A stretch of DNA of 64,000 nt from Polyangia bacterium. Lineage in GTDB: Bacteria > Myxococcota_A > Polyangia > Nannocystales > Nannocystaceae. The translations under genes and the position numbers were made by a program. A model generated the notes under the pieces. The model saw only the letters and a program-made list of their open reading frames with translations. It was not told the origin of the DNA and made no database searches. Of this stretch, positions 1-7,745 are shown one piece after another (the first letter of the stretch is position 1; each line of letters opens with the position of its first letter). The stretch covers positions 62,001 to 126,000 of the forward strand of contig JAUIFF010000020.1 of NCBI GenBank assembly GCA_030429545.1, given 5' to 3'.

Positions 1-403
1 CCGGGTCGGAGATGATGTCGGACAGCGCCAATACGGCCATGAGTTCATCGAGCCCCGGAAGCGGAAGGTCGAGAAATTGTTGGATATCGTGTTCGTCGAG
101 AAAGGTTCCCCGCCGGGCAATCTCTGCCAGCGTGGCATCGTGAGCATGGCGAAACGCTTGATGGCGGGCGCGGGCATCAAGTTCGCGGACTTCGACGTTC
201 GCCGGTACGGTCGCGTCATCGAGGCAGTCGCCCAGGGAATGGGCAGGGTCGATGGAAAGCAGGACGAGTCGGCGTTGGGGTGCAGCGCGTGCAATTGTCA
301 ATGCACATGCAACAGCCGCAGTCGTCTTGCCCACGCCACCGCGCCCGCTCAGCACCAACAGTCGACAGTCCGATGCAGCGAACGCCTGCGGAAGACCGCC
401 CAT
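1..403 (-). CDS. ArsA/Get3-type P-loop ATPase in gas vesicle cluster (partial, cut by window start)
   Basis: The N-terminal ~134 residues are visible; the rest lies left of the window. A deviant Walker A motif (GRGGVGKTT, about residues 20-28) is followed by SIDPAHSLGD at about residues 50-59, the switch I signature of the ArsA/Get3/TRC40 family. Known members are cytosolic ATPases that handle tail-anchored proteins or arsenite. Its place directly behind a GvpF/L gene, with overlapping reading frames, suggests a gas-vesicle assembly or chaperone role; that role is inference. I used the ATG at 403. A TTG at 436 in the same frame would add 11 residues and lies inside the upstream gene. A ParA-like partitioning ATPase is less likely because of the DPAHSLGD motif. 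Confidence 0.75.
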   Translation of the reverse strand, partial: MGGLPQAFAASDCRLLVLSGRGGVGKTTAAVACALTIARAAPQRRLVLLSIDPAHSLGDCLDDATVPANVEVRELDARARHQAFRHAHDATLAEIARRGTFLDEHDIQQFLDLPLPGLDELMAVLALSDIISDP

Positions 404-410
404 CAGCGTG

Positions 411-1175
411 TCAAACCGCGAGGTTGAGCTCGACAAAGCTCACGGGTGCCCAGGAGCCGCTGACATTGAACGTGAAGTTCGCATCGAAGGAGGATGCTGC
501 CTCGCCGACGACACGATCGAAATCATCGAGTTCGTCGCGCGCCACCAGGCACGAAAGATCCATCACCACCCGTTCGTTGCGCGGGGGATTGCGGATGTGT
601 TCGACCTCATGGCGGTTGAAGACTTCCGCGACCTGCTCGTAAAGTCGGTCGCGTTCCTCGGTGAGTAGGTGCTCAAACAACCGACCAAGGTCGATCATTT
701 CTTCGCGTACAGCTTGTTGGATATCGCCGATGGCATCGCGGGCTGAGCGGAGTTCGGCGTGGAGCCCCACAAAATACTCGAACACATTGGAGACATCCCA
801 GACAACTCTGACAGACATCTCGACCTTGCCTTCAACGCCCTTGAGCTGCTCGCCGAACTCCTCCTGGTTTTGGCTGAGCAGCTCCTTCAGCTCCGCTTTG
901 GATGCGGCGACCGTGCCAAACTTAAACGGGACGACCGTGCAGATCTCCATTAGTTGCTTAAGCACATTCATGTGGGCCGAGAGGTTGCGACGCTCCGGCC
1001 GGATCCGTTTTTTCTTCACCGGGCTGATCAGGGCTGTGACCGCACCTACCGTGACGGTCTCGACACGAGCACCTTCGAGGCCCGTAAGTTCTGGAATTTC
1101 TTCCTGGAACTCTGCACGCATGAGCGCATAGATGTATGGGCTTTGAGTCGTACTGCCTGCGGTCGTCATGTCCAT
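411..1175 (-). CDS. gvpF/L: Gas vesicle protein GvpF/GvpL family
   Basis: 254 residues, the usual length for GvpF/L, a minor gas-vesicle shell or nucleation protein that binds GvpA. Family hallmarks visible: YIYALM at the N-terminus, VVPFKFGTV at about residues 81-89, KVEMSVRVVWD near the middle, and a C-terminal GSWAPVSFVEL that corresponds to the usual GPWPPYSF ending. It is the most distal of three GvpF/L paralogs here and the one closest to the ATPase gene, whose start it nearly touches. The annotated start MDM is followed by MTT two codons later, so either ATG may be used. The cluster order supports the assignment; which of F or L it is cannot be settled from sequence alone. Confidence 0.88.
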   Translation of the reverse strand: MDMTTAGSTTQSPYIYALMRAEFQEEIPELTGLEGARVETVTVGAVTALISPVKKKRIRPERRNLSAHMNVLKQLMEICTVVPFKFGTVAASKAELKELLSQNQEEFGEQLKGVEGKVEMSVRVVWDVSNVFEYFVGLHAELRSARDAIGDIQQAVREEMIDLGRLFEHLLTEERDRLYEQVAEVFNRHEVEHIRNPPRNERVVMDLSCLVARDELDDFDRVVGEAASSFDANFTFNVSGSWAPVSFVELNLAV

Positions 1176-1307
1176 CCTCGTCGTGAGCGTGCGTGCTCCG
1201 GGCCATCGTGTCGGAAAATCAGCAAGATGCCAAGTCGACCGTTTCGTTCAGCGCAACGGCGAATCGATGCCAATGCGCAAAACCATCACATACTTGTGTG
1301 TGCAGCG

Positions 1308-1727
1308 TTATCGACCATGTTGAACCTCAAGGGTCAGGCCGACAAAGTCGAAGGTGTTTTGCAGTGCACGTGCAACTGGTGGCTCGAGGATTCGGCGCCC
1401 GTGGTCGACCGAGCCCAGCACGACTGAACTGAGCTTGCGGCGAAAACGTCCAAACAAGCCAGCCCTCGCGGTTTGTGTTGTGGGCGGTGGATTGTCCTCG
1501 CGTGTGACCGAATTTGTTTGCTTGTGTAGCCGTTGCCACAGGCTGCCAAAGCGCTTGCGTGTCGTGACACGCGGCTGGCGAAAACTCGCTATTTTGCGCG
1601 CCTTTCGACGACGCTTCCAGCATTGGACCAGCTTGATACTGCCCCACTTGAGCACTCGCCACGAGTAACGGCCGAGTATTCGCATACCCCACCACATCGC
1701 TAGCCGCATCAGCACGCGGGCGAGCAT
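1308..1727 (-). CDS. Small basic hypothetical protein coupled to gvpN
   Basis: 139 residues, strongly basic. The N-terminal third (MLARVLMRLAMWWGMRILGRYSWRV region) could be an amphipathic or membrane-associating helix. The start ATG follows the TAA stop of gvpN immediately (TAAATG), so translation is probably coupled; this is the main reason to accept the gene. About 130 bp separate its stop from the next gvpF/L gene. I recognise no family. Its position suggests a gas-vesicle accessory protein, but no function can be read from the sequence. Confidence 0.55.
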   Translation of the reverse strand: MLARVLMRLAMWWGMRILGRYSWRVLKWGSIKLVQCWKRRRKARKIASFRQPRVTTRKRFGSLWQRLHKQTNSVTREDNPPPTTQTARAGLFGRFRRKLSSVVLGSVDHGRRILEPPVARALQNTFDFVGLTLEVQHGR

Positions 1728-2696
1728 TTAGAGCCACCGCTTCTTTCGTCGGCCGCGCAAGACATCCTGAACAACATCGTCGATCACCGTCGGGATGATG
1801 GTTTTGCCATTGCGGGTAATCCGGGCGAGATCCCGGCTGAGAATATCGCGGCACGCCCAGCGAAAGACATCGTCGCGCTCGTGAACTTGGGCACCCGATG
1901 CGGCGAGCACCTGGGCGATCGCTAGGGCGGCGCGGATGGTAGGTCGCGCTGCCCCCTCGTGATGGGCACGTAGGGCGCGGACGATGTCGACGATTGGTGC
2001 CGCCAACTGTTGCGGCACCTCGCCCCGGGCGACGACAATGGCGACTTCGGTATCGCGGTCGTAGTGGTCGAGGTACAGGGTGATCACACGGTCGAGGAGG
2101 GCATCTTGAGCCTTGTGGACGCCGGCGTATTCCTCTGGGTTGGAGGTAAAGATCACGCGAAAGTTTGGATGTACATGGATATAGCCACAATCCTGGCTGC
2201 GCTGTTTGGGAAGGCTCAAAACCCCCTCGGAAAGCACACTGAGAAGTGGGTTGTTGGTCTCGGCACGTGAGCGGTTAAACTCATCGTAGATAAGTGTATA
2301 TCCATGTTTGCAGGCTAGGGTCAGGCGGTTGTCGACCCACTGGGTGCGCAACTCCTCCTTGACCTTGGTGACCGAGTGGATAAAGTTGTCGACCACGCGC
2401 GAGCGGCTGTAGCCCGAGTCTCGCCCAACCAAATCGCTTGAGTCGAGTTGACTGTCGCCGTGCAACAGCACGACCGGCGAGCCGAGCATCGCGGCAACGT
2501 GGAACGCTAGGCGCGTTTTTCCGACTCCTGGGAGCCCGGCAAAATGTAGGGGAAGGCCTGCCCGCAGGTAGGTCAGCGCCCGATTGGTGATCGATTCAAC
2601 TTCCGGGGTGACGACAAACGTCTCACTCGGTTCGATGCGCAAGACGTCCGGCCCCTGGTCGACAACACTCAAATTCGTCTGGCTGTTCGCGGCCAC
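1728..2696 (-). CDS. gvpN: Gas vesicle AAA+ ATPase GvpN
   Basis: 322 residues from the GTG start I chose at 2696. The frame stays open upstream to 2894, but that part runs through the hairpin and into gvpA, so it is unlikely to be translated. MoxR-like AAA+ ATPase: Walker A GLPGVGKTRLA at about residues 60-70, Walker B LIYDEFNRS with the acidic pair, then the sensor region FRVIFTSNPEEYAGVHKAQDALLDR typical of GvpN. GvpN is required for full-size gas vesicles and acts in the cytosol as an assembly ATPase. It lies just behind gvpA, separated by a hairpin that should lower its expression relative to the abundant shell protein. Confidence 0.92.
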   Translation of the reverse strand: MAANSQTNLSVVDQGPDVLRIEPSETFVVTPEVESITNRALTYLRAGLPLHFAGLPGVGKTRLAFHVAAMLGSPVVLLHGDSQLDSSDLVGRDSGYSRSRVVDNFIHSVTKVKEELRTQWVDNRLTLACKHGYTLIYDEFNRSRAETNNPLLSVLSEGVLSLPKQRSQDCGYIHVHPNFRVIFTSNPEEYAGVHKAQDALLDRVITLYLDHYDRDTEVAIVVARGEVPQQLAAPIVDIVRALRAHHEGAARPTIRAALAIAQVLAASGAQVHERDDVFRWACRDILSRDLARITRNGKTIIPTVIDDVVQDVLRGRRKKRWL

Positions 2697-2724
2697 AATG
2701 CACCTGTTTGCTAGGGAGAAAAGG

Positions 2725-2745
2725 CCCCGGGAGAAACTCCCGGGG
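2725..2745 (-). terminator. Hairpin between gvpA and gvpN
   Basis: A perfect 9-bp stem (CCCCGGGAG / CTCCCGGGG) with a 3-nt loop. On the transcribed strand it is followed by CCTTTTCTCCC, a weak T tract. It sits 17 bp after the gvpA stop. It probably works as a partial terminator or mRNA-stabilising 3' structure for gvpA, giving high gvpA and low downstream expression. Confidence 0.7.
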
Positions 2746-2761
2746 GTTGAGAAGTAGGTAA

Positions 2762-2980
2762 CTATGCAGGTGCAGCTGCGGTCGCGGTTAGGCCGATTGC
2801 CTCTGCATACTTGAGGTAGGTCTCGACCGAGGCGATAACGACCCGGGCTTCGACTGCGAGCAATTCGATCCCGACGAGGGATACCTTTGCCCATGCATCA
2901 ATCACGATGCCTTTTTCAAGGATGCGGTCCACTACTTCTGCAAGGCTCGATGAGTCCGTAGACTTCTGGATCTTTGCCAT
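2762..2980 (-). CDS. gvpA: Gas vesicle major shell protein GvpA
   Basis: 72 residues, the normal size. Forms the hydrophobic ribbed shell of gas vesicles. The conserved core [28 protein letters not shown] followed by [22 protein letters not shown] is unmistakable GvpA: first helix, two beta strands at about residues 24-44, second helix. The C-terminal tail TATAAAPA is short. A strong Shine-Dalgarno (AGGAGAG) lies 6-7 bases upstream, fitting high expression. The 182 bp upstream (2981-3162) is the best place for a dedicated promoter; a GGACATGTCC palindrome lies there at 3021-3030. Only one gvpA copy is in the window; gvpJ, gvpG and gvpK would have to lie to the left or elsewhere. Confidence 0.97.
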   Translation of the reverse strand: MAKIQKSTDSSSLAEVVDRILEKGIVIDAWAKVSLVGIELLAVEARVVIASVETYLKYAEAIGLTATAAAPA

Positions 2981-3162
2981 GGATTCTCTCCTGAAGGTGA
3001 CTAGTTAGATGAACAAGAGGACATGTCCCCATGCGATGTTTACGAGAAAACCGTAACACACCGGTTTGTTCTTGACTGAACTTGTTCCCGCAAAAGAGCG
3101 GATGGAATCGCCCTGGCAAATAAACGCACATACATTTATTTCCGATGGGTCGTGCCGGCAGC

Positions 3163-3855
3163 TTATACAAAGTGAAATGGCGGCCAAGGCCCCGTAAGGA
3201 CCGAATCGCGTGTTGTTCGCCACGCACGGAACTCGGTTGCCAAAATCGCGTGGGCCGTTCGCGATACAAGCAACATCGCCCGCAGTCCCTGGGCGCGAGG
3301 GAGCGCCTCGACGACGTGTTCCCGCAGGTTTTTCCCGAGTTTATCGAAGAGTGCAGAAAATGCCGTCTGCTTGCGGCTCTCGAGCTCCTCAGCATGGGCA
3401 TAGTGGTGCTTTCGAGCACGTAAAAATGCGGCCCCGCTGCGCAGCTCACCGGGCGGAGGTTGTGGGGCAACTCCGGCGCCCATGGGCAATCGCACACTAT
3501 ACTCGCTACATCCTGCAATACGTTGATATGCATCTAAATAGCGTGCAGATTCGTCCGCGAGATGGCGCTGAATTGCCTGTTCATGCGGCAGCACGCTGCC
3601 GTACCGGCAGGGGACGATGTCGACAAGATCGTGGAGATTTGCAAGCGCCTGCTCATACTCCAACAGGAGCTCGACCGGAACGTCTTTGAGTCGGTGCGGT
3701 CCGCACAGGCGCGAAACAATTGCGCCCACATTCGCAGCACAAACGAGCTCGAGCCTGGCCTGACCGACTCCACCGATATCACGCGCGAGCGCAGCTTCGA
3801 GGGCGCCGCGCAGCTGTATCGGGGCGATTGCGTAAATCAGGAGACCTGCGGACAT
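3163..3855 (-). CDS. gvpF/L: Gas vesicle protein GvpF/GvpL family
   Basis: 230 residues from the ATG at 3855 (MSAGLLIYAIAP, the family's usual opening). The frame runs up to 3906, but the ATG at 3855 lies two bases after the upstream stop (TGACGATG), indicating coupled translation. Features: IVPCRYGSVLPHEQ near the middle (the VxPxRFGT block), YSVRL, and the C-terminal LTGPWPPFHFV family signature. It differs strongly from its two paralogs in the window. Likely a minor nucleation-complex component of the vesicle, and the last gene before the gvpA promoter region. Confidence 0.9.
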   Translation of the reverse strand: MSAGLLIYAIAPIQLRGALEAALARDIGGVGQARLELVCAANVGAIVSRLCGPHRLKDVPVELLLEYEQALANLHDLVDIVPCRYGSVLPHEQAIQRHLADESARYLDAYQRIAGCSEYSVRLPMGAGVAPQPPPGELRSGAAFLRARKHHYAHAEELESRKQTAFSALFDKLGKNLREHVVEALPRAQGLRAMLLVSRTAHAILATEFRAWRTTRDSVLTGPWPPFHFV

Positions 3856-3857
3856 CG

Positions 3858-4697
3858 TCACTTGGAGTTTGGGACCAAGTCTGGGGAAAAATTGTAGGGA
3901 GGCCACGGCCCATTGAGCTCAAACGTCAACCCAAATGGTTCCCACATCCGCGCCCGCTCGTCGAGTTCGTCCCGCAATCGCTCAATCTGTCCCCGAGGCA
4001 AGAGGCAGGCAAAGTTAAGCACACACCGGTCGGATGTCGGGTGACGAGCTTTGACCGTGGTGGTCGTGCAAGATTTGACCTGCATGCAGGCATCGAGCAG
4101 GGTCGCGTTTACCTGTTTGCCCGTTTCGGCGACCCACTCGCGAACTCGACTCGCGGCGTCGCGACGAAGACGTTTTTGCTGGAGGTAACGTGCCCCCTTC
4201 GATGCCGGTAGGTCGGCGACCCGCGGGTCTTGGGCCGCGAGTTCATCTTCGCAACGGCGATCGCAAAGCCACCCGCGGACCGCCCACTCCTCGGCCCCAT
4301 CGACGGAGAGGAGGAAGTCGTACATGGTGTCGCTGTTGGCGGCGAGCCATTGCTCGACACGTGCGCGCGATGAAAACAAAGTGCCGAACCGCAGCGGGAG
4401 TGTGGGCCCTGCGGCCATTTGCTGCTCGTTGACAAGCTCGTGCCTGAGCGCTTGTGGTCCGATCCATTGTATATCCGACAGATTGTGCGCGCCCCGTTCG
4501 CCGGTCCAGGCCTCGAGCTCGACCGGGCAACAAATCGCCCGCACACGCGTGCCACAAACGGACCCAACTGGCGCACCTTCGAGCCCGTCTGTGGCGACAA
4601 CCGAATCCGTATTGGGGATTACACAAAACACGTAGAGCGCCTGAGCTGAAGCAAGTTCCCGGGGTTCGGTGTCGGTACAAGTATTTTGGCTGCCCAT
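3858..4697 (-). CDS. gvpF/L: Gas vesicle protein GvpF/GvpL family
   Basis: 279 residues from the ATG at 4697. The frame remains open to 5018, but that extension overlaps a well supported plus-strand gene. Hallmarks: ALYVFCVIPN opening, LPLRFGTLFSS near the middle, NFACLLPRGQIERLRDELDERA, and the C-terminal ELNGPWPPYNF signature. First gene of the minus-strand cluster, divergent from the glycine-rich protein at 4815. Cysteines are more frequent than usual for the family (for example VFCVIP, AICCPVE, SCTTTT), which is unusual for a cytosolic vesicle protein. Confidence 0.9.
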   Translation of the reverse strand: MGSQNTCTDTEPRELASAQALYVFCVIPNTDSVVATDGLEGAPVGSVCGTRVRAICCPVELEAWTGERGAHNLSDIQWIGPQALRHELVNEQQMAAGPTLPLRFGTLFSSRARVEQWLAANSDTMYDFLLSVDGAEEWAVRGWLCDRRCEDELAAQDPRVADLPASKGARYLQQKRLRRDAASRVREWVAETGKQVNATLLDACMQVKSCTTTTVKARHPTSDRCVLNFACLLPRGQIERLRDELDERARMWEPFGLTFELNGPWPPYNFSPDLVPNSK

Positions 4698-4814
4698 AGG
4701 ATTCCCACGTCGTCCAAGTTCGTTGATGGCACAAACGCCCACTGCGTTCAAGTTGCCAAACCGCGCCTCGCCGATCGCTGATCGGACCTGGCGATTTTTC
4801 GGTACCATGGGGTG

Positions 4815-5792
4815 ATGTTTAAAAAGATGCGGCAAGCCGTGGTAGGTCGCTTGCAAGGTTGGGTGCGCGTGCGAGTCGACCAGCAGCGAGAGCGGGTCGA
4901 GGATCGTCTGGCGGCGACGACCAACGCAGTCCTCGATCGATTCGGCCTCGATATCTCGGTGGTCAACACCGACAAAAGAACCGGCAAGCCACGGGATCTT
5001 CCCAACGTTCCGGTGCACCCCACAACGCCGAGCAGTGAAACGGCGGCGAGCGGCGTGTCGACAGTTGCCGGAGGAGTCGCTGCGGCATTCGGAGGAGTCG
5101 CTTCGACGGTCGGTGGCCTGACGACGGCGGTCGGTGGCGTCGGAACGACCATCGGCAATGTCACGGGGGCGGTCTCGGAAAAAGTACCTGGAGTTGGAGG
5201 GCTACTCGGCGCCGTGAGTGACGCGTCGAACCGCGTCGGCTCGGCAGCCTCCCATGCGGGTAAGGTCGCGTCTGCGGTTGGCGGAGTCGGCTCGCTCATC
5301 GGAACGTCGATGGGGCAGAGGCAGACGTCTCGGTTGCCGAGTTCAATACCCAAGAGCACGCGAGTGATCCGTAGGCGCCCGCTAGCTCGACCGAAGTCTT
5401 CCCTCGATCTGTTGCGGTCGCCCGGTCGCCGACGCCCAAAGTCCTATGCCGATCTCGCCATCCGCCAAACAGCCGGGCTCAAACCCCACGAAATCCTGAT
5501 GAAGGTCGCCACCTATCAACTCGGACAGATGTTGTTGGGTGTGCTGCAACGCAGTGCCCAGGCGCAACTCGACGCGACAACTGCAGCCAAACGAAAGTTG
5601 ACCGAACGCCAAATCCAGTTGCTCAGCCGGCTGCCGATGGCGATCCTCGAACGCATTCTTGCGAATGTCCCCCAGCCGGCCCTGCCTCCGGCGAGTGAGC
5701 CCGCGCAGGAAAAAACTCCACAAGAGGCTGAACCCAGGGTCCCCAAGGCACCTAAGGTGAGACCGCAAACGCCAGGTTCCTTTCGCTACTGA
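4815..5792 (+). CDS. Glycine-rich hydrophobic protein divergent from gas vesicle genes
   Basis: 325 residues from ATG 4815 (GTG at 4812 is an alternative). Residues ~5-45 form a basic amphipathic helix region. Residues ~75-150 are a Gly/Val/Ala-rich repeated stretch (VAGGVAAAFGGVASTVGGL, TTAVGGVGTTIGNVTGAV and similar), resembling glycine-zipper segments that insert in or oligomerise on membranes. Then comes a basic Arg/Ser-rich linker, a helical C-terminal domain (~215-285) and a Pro-rich tail. I recognise no family. Its divergent position, 117 bp from the first gvpF/L gene, suggests a shared regulatory region and a possible vesicle-surface role; that is inference. Minus-strand frames opposite it are Pro/Thr-rich shadows. 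Confidence 0.65.
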   Translation: MFKKMRQAVVGRLQGWVRVRVDQQRERVEDRLAATTNAVLDRFGLDISVVNTDKRTGKPRDLPNVPVHPTTPSSETAASGVSTVAGGVAAAFGGVASTVGGLTTAVGGVGTTIGNVTGAVSEKVPGVGGLLGAVSDASNRVGSAASHAGKVASAVGGVGSLIGTSMGQRQTSRLPSSIPKSTRVIRRRPLARPKSSLDLLRSPGRRRPKSYADLAIRQTAGLKPHEILMKVATYQLGQMLLGVLQRSAQAQLDATTAAKRKLTERQIQLLSRLPMAILERILANVPQPALPPASEPAQEKTPQEAEPRVPKAPKVRPQTPGSFRY

Positions 5793-5968
5793 ACTGAGAG
5801 CGTCATGCGTGCGTGACCGAATGTGTCGAATTATACTTGCGCCTACATCAAGCTGAAGGGCGTTGCGATGTTCGACCGGTCCGCTCAGCGCACGACTCCA
5901 AACTCGCACGAAGACCGGGGCCAACCCGTCGATTCGGGGATTGGCTGGTGATGGCGATCCTGCCCCGT

Positions 5969-6238
5969 TCACCTCACAGGCCAGGGATCTGCAAGCAGCC
6001 CGATACGGATGAGGATGCGACTCGTTGGCGAGTTGTGGTACGCGAGCGGGATGTTGTGCATGGGCACGACCACGCCCGATGATTTTCGCCGGGCAGCAAG
6101 GATGGTCACCAGTTTTCGCGGACCCGGGCCAACTCGTATCCATTCGCGCAGAGGCACTTCTAGGTCCCCATGTGGGTGACACACGGTCACGAGCGTGTCG
6201 TCGGGGTCGATTGCACGCATCAGGACGTCCGTCCCCAT
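5969..6238 (-). CDS. Small hypothetical protein
   Basis: About 89 residues from the ATG at 6238 (an ATG at 6268 adds 10). Composition and codon pattern (mostly G/C third positions) look like coding sequence: DTLVTVCHPHGDLEVPLREWI, then GPRKLVTILAARRKSSGVVVPMHNIPLAYHN. No family recognised. Flanked by gaps on both sides (5793-5968; 6239-6527), where I see no other gene. Confidence 0.4.
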   Translation of the reverse strand: MGTDVLMRAIDPDDTLVTVCHPHGDLEVPLREWIRVGPGPRKLVTILAARRKSSGVVVPMHNIPLAYHNSPTSRILIRIGLLADPWPVR

Positions 6239-6527
6239 TGTACGCGAGCTCGGCTGCAACGTTGCCACCGGATGGGTCGCGGTGGCTCCGTCAAGATCCG
6301 CAAAGCATGGTTGTGGGACCTACGGGTTTTTGGAAAGTGTGAGGACACGTGGGGCTTAGGCCCCTTTCGAGGAACTCTAGGTGCTTCTAGAGATGTATAC
6401 ACATTTTCTTGCCAGGGCGTGGGCCGCTGTGGTGCGGGGCTCGTGGGGCGGCCCACGTGAGGCGACTCGCCTCCATTTGTCTGGTGGGCGGTAGTGTACC
6501 CCCGCGGGGCTCGGTACCCTCCCGGCC

Positions 6528-7568
6528 GTGGCTGCTCCCGTGATCACCGACCCCCGGTTTACACCCGGTCAAAAGCGCAGCAAGCTCGACCGGTTTGCCC
6601 TGCGCATGATCCGGGACGAGCGTGACCTGCCGTTTATCCGCCTGAGTGTGGCGATGACGCTCGTCCTGATTCCGGCGGCGGTCACCCTGTTTGCCTGGGG
6701 CGAGTTCTCGTGGTGGTGGTCAGCTGCCTACTGGGCCGTGTTGTTTGGGCTGTTCAACGACCGCTTGATTCTGATGCTCCACAACACCAGTCACCGGCGC
6801 CTGTTTAAGCGCGAGTACAACCTGTGGAATTTGTATATACCATGGGTTTTGGGGCCGCTGTGCGGCGAGACTCCGGAGACCTACTTCGCCCACCACGTGG
6901 GGATGCACCACGCCGAGGAGAACCTGCGTGAGGACCTCAGCAGCACCATGCCGTACCAGCGCGATCGGCTGACCCACTGGCTGTTTTACTTTTTCCGGTT
7001 TTTGTTTGCCATCGTCATCGAGCTGTCGATGTACATGGGCCGCAAGGGTCGGCAAAAACTACGGCGGCGGATGTTGATCGGTGAGATCGGCTGGTGGGTG
7101 GTTGCCCTGGGGTTGGGGGCGCTGGTGTCGTGGCAGGCGGCGGCGACGGTTTACCTGATTCCGGTGTTTATCGTTCGCTTTATGATGATGGCCGGCAACT
7201 GGGCCCAGCACGCGTTTATCGATCCGAGCGACCCGACCGACCCATATAAGTCGTCGATTACGTGTATCAACACCCGCTACAACCGGCGGTGCTTCAACGA
7301 CGGCTACCACATCGGTCACCACGAGGCGATGACCCGGCACTGGACCGACATGCCGGCGGACTTTGAGCGCAAGAAGCATCGCTACGTCGAGCGTGACGCC
7401 GTGATTTTCGAGGGCATCGACTACTTCCAAGTGTGGCTGTACCTCATGCTCGGGCGCTACGATTGGCTGGCCAACCGCTTTGTCGACCTACGCGAGATTC
7501 CGCGGTCCAAGCAGGAAATCGCCGACATGTTGCGGGCACGCACAGCCCCGGTGCCATACCCGAGCTAA
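6528..7568 (+). CDS. Membrane fatty acid desaturase
   Basis: 346 residues, GTG start. Integral membrane di-iron desaturase: hydrophobic segments at about residues 42-60 and 63-85 and again around 155-215. The three histidine clusters that bind the iron pair are visible: HNTSHRR (~84-90), HHVGMHHAEE (~121-130) and GYHIGHHE (~258-265). Acts at the cytoplasmic membrane to introduce double bonds into lipid acyl chains; the exact substrate cannot be read. It stands alone, with a convergent gene downstream. Confidence 0.88.
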   Translation: MAAPVITDPRFTPGQKRSKLDRFALRMIRDERDLPFIRLSVAMTLVLIPAAVTLFAWGEFSWWWSAAYWAVLFGLFNDRLILMLHNTSHRRLFKREYNLWNLYIPWVLGPLCGETPETYFAHHVGMHHAEENLREDLSSTMPYQRDRLTHWLFYFFRFLFAIVIELSMYMGRKGRQKLRRRMLIGEIGWWVVALGLGALVSWQAAATVYLIPVFIVRFMMMAGNWAQHAFIDPSDPTDPYKSSITCINTRYNRRCFNDGYHIGHHEAMTRHWTDMPADFERKKHRYVERDAVIFEGIDYFQVWLYLMLGRYDWLANRFVDLREIPRSKQEIADMLRARTAPVPYPS

Positions 7569-7681
7569 GTCGCCGGTTGCCCGTTTGGCCCGCCCTGGGC
7601 CAGGTGGCCTTCGCCAGCCAACAGCTCGTGAAGGTTTACGCCGCGGAAGCAGGCGTTGTTGGTACGAGAGCATGACTCCGA

Positions 7682-7699
7682 CATGTTCATTTGAACATG
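7682..7699. promoter_or_regulatory. Inverted repeat between convergent genes
   Basis: CATGTTCA, two bases, TGAACATG: perfect 8-bp arms. It lies between the convergent desaturase and M74-peptidase genes, so a bidirectional transcription stop is possible, but neither side has a T run. The symmetry without a loop looks more like a protein-binding site. Function unknown. Confidence 0.35.
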
Positions 7700-7745
7700 A
7701 ACGAAGCTTAGGTACCACCAAGAGCAGCCTGGGTCCGGGTCCGAA

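Noticed and set aside
2697-2894. GvpN extended to 388 residues
   Set aside because: The extension runs through the hairpin and back into gvpA; GTG 2696 gives the usual GvpN length.
4748-5359. Pro/Thr-rich protein on the minus strand
   Set aside because: Exact shadow of the Gly/Val-rich plus-strand gene at 4815, and it conflicts with the gvpF/L start at 4697.
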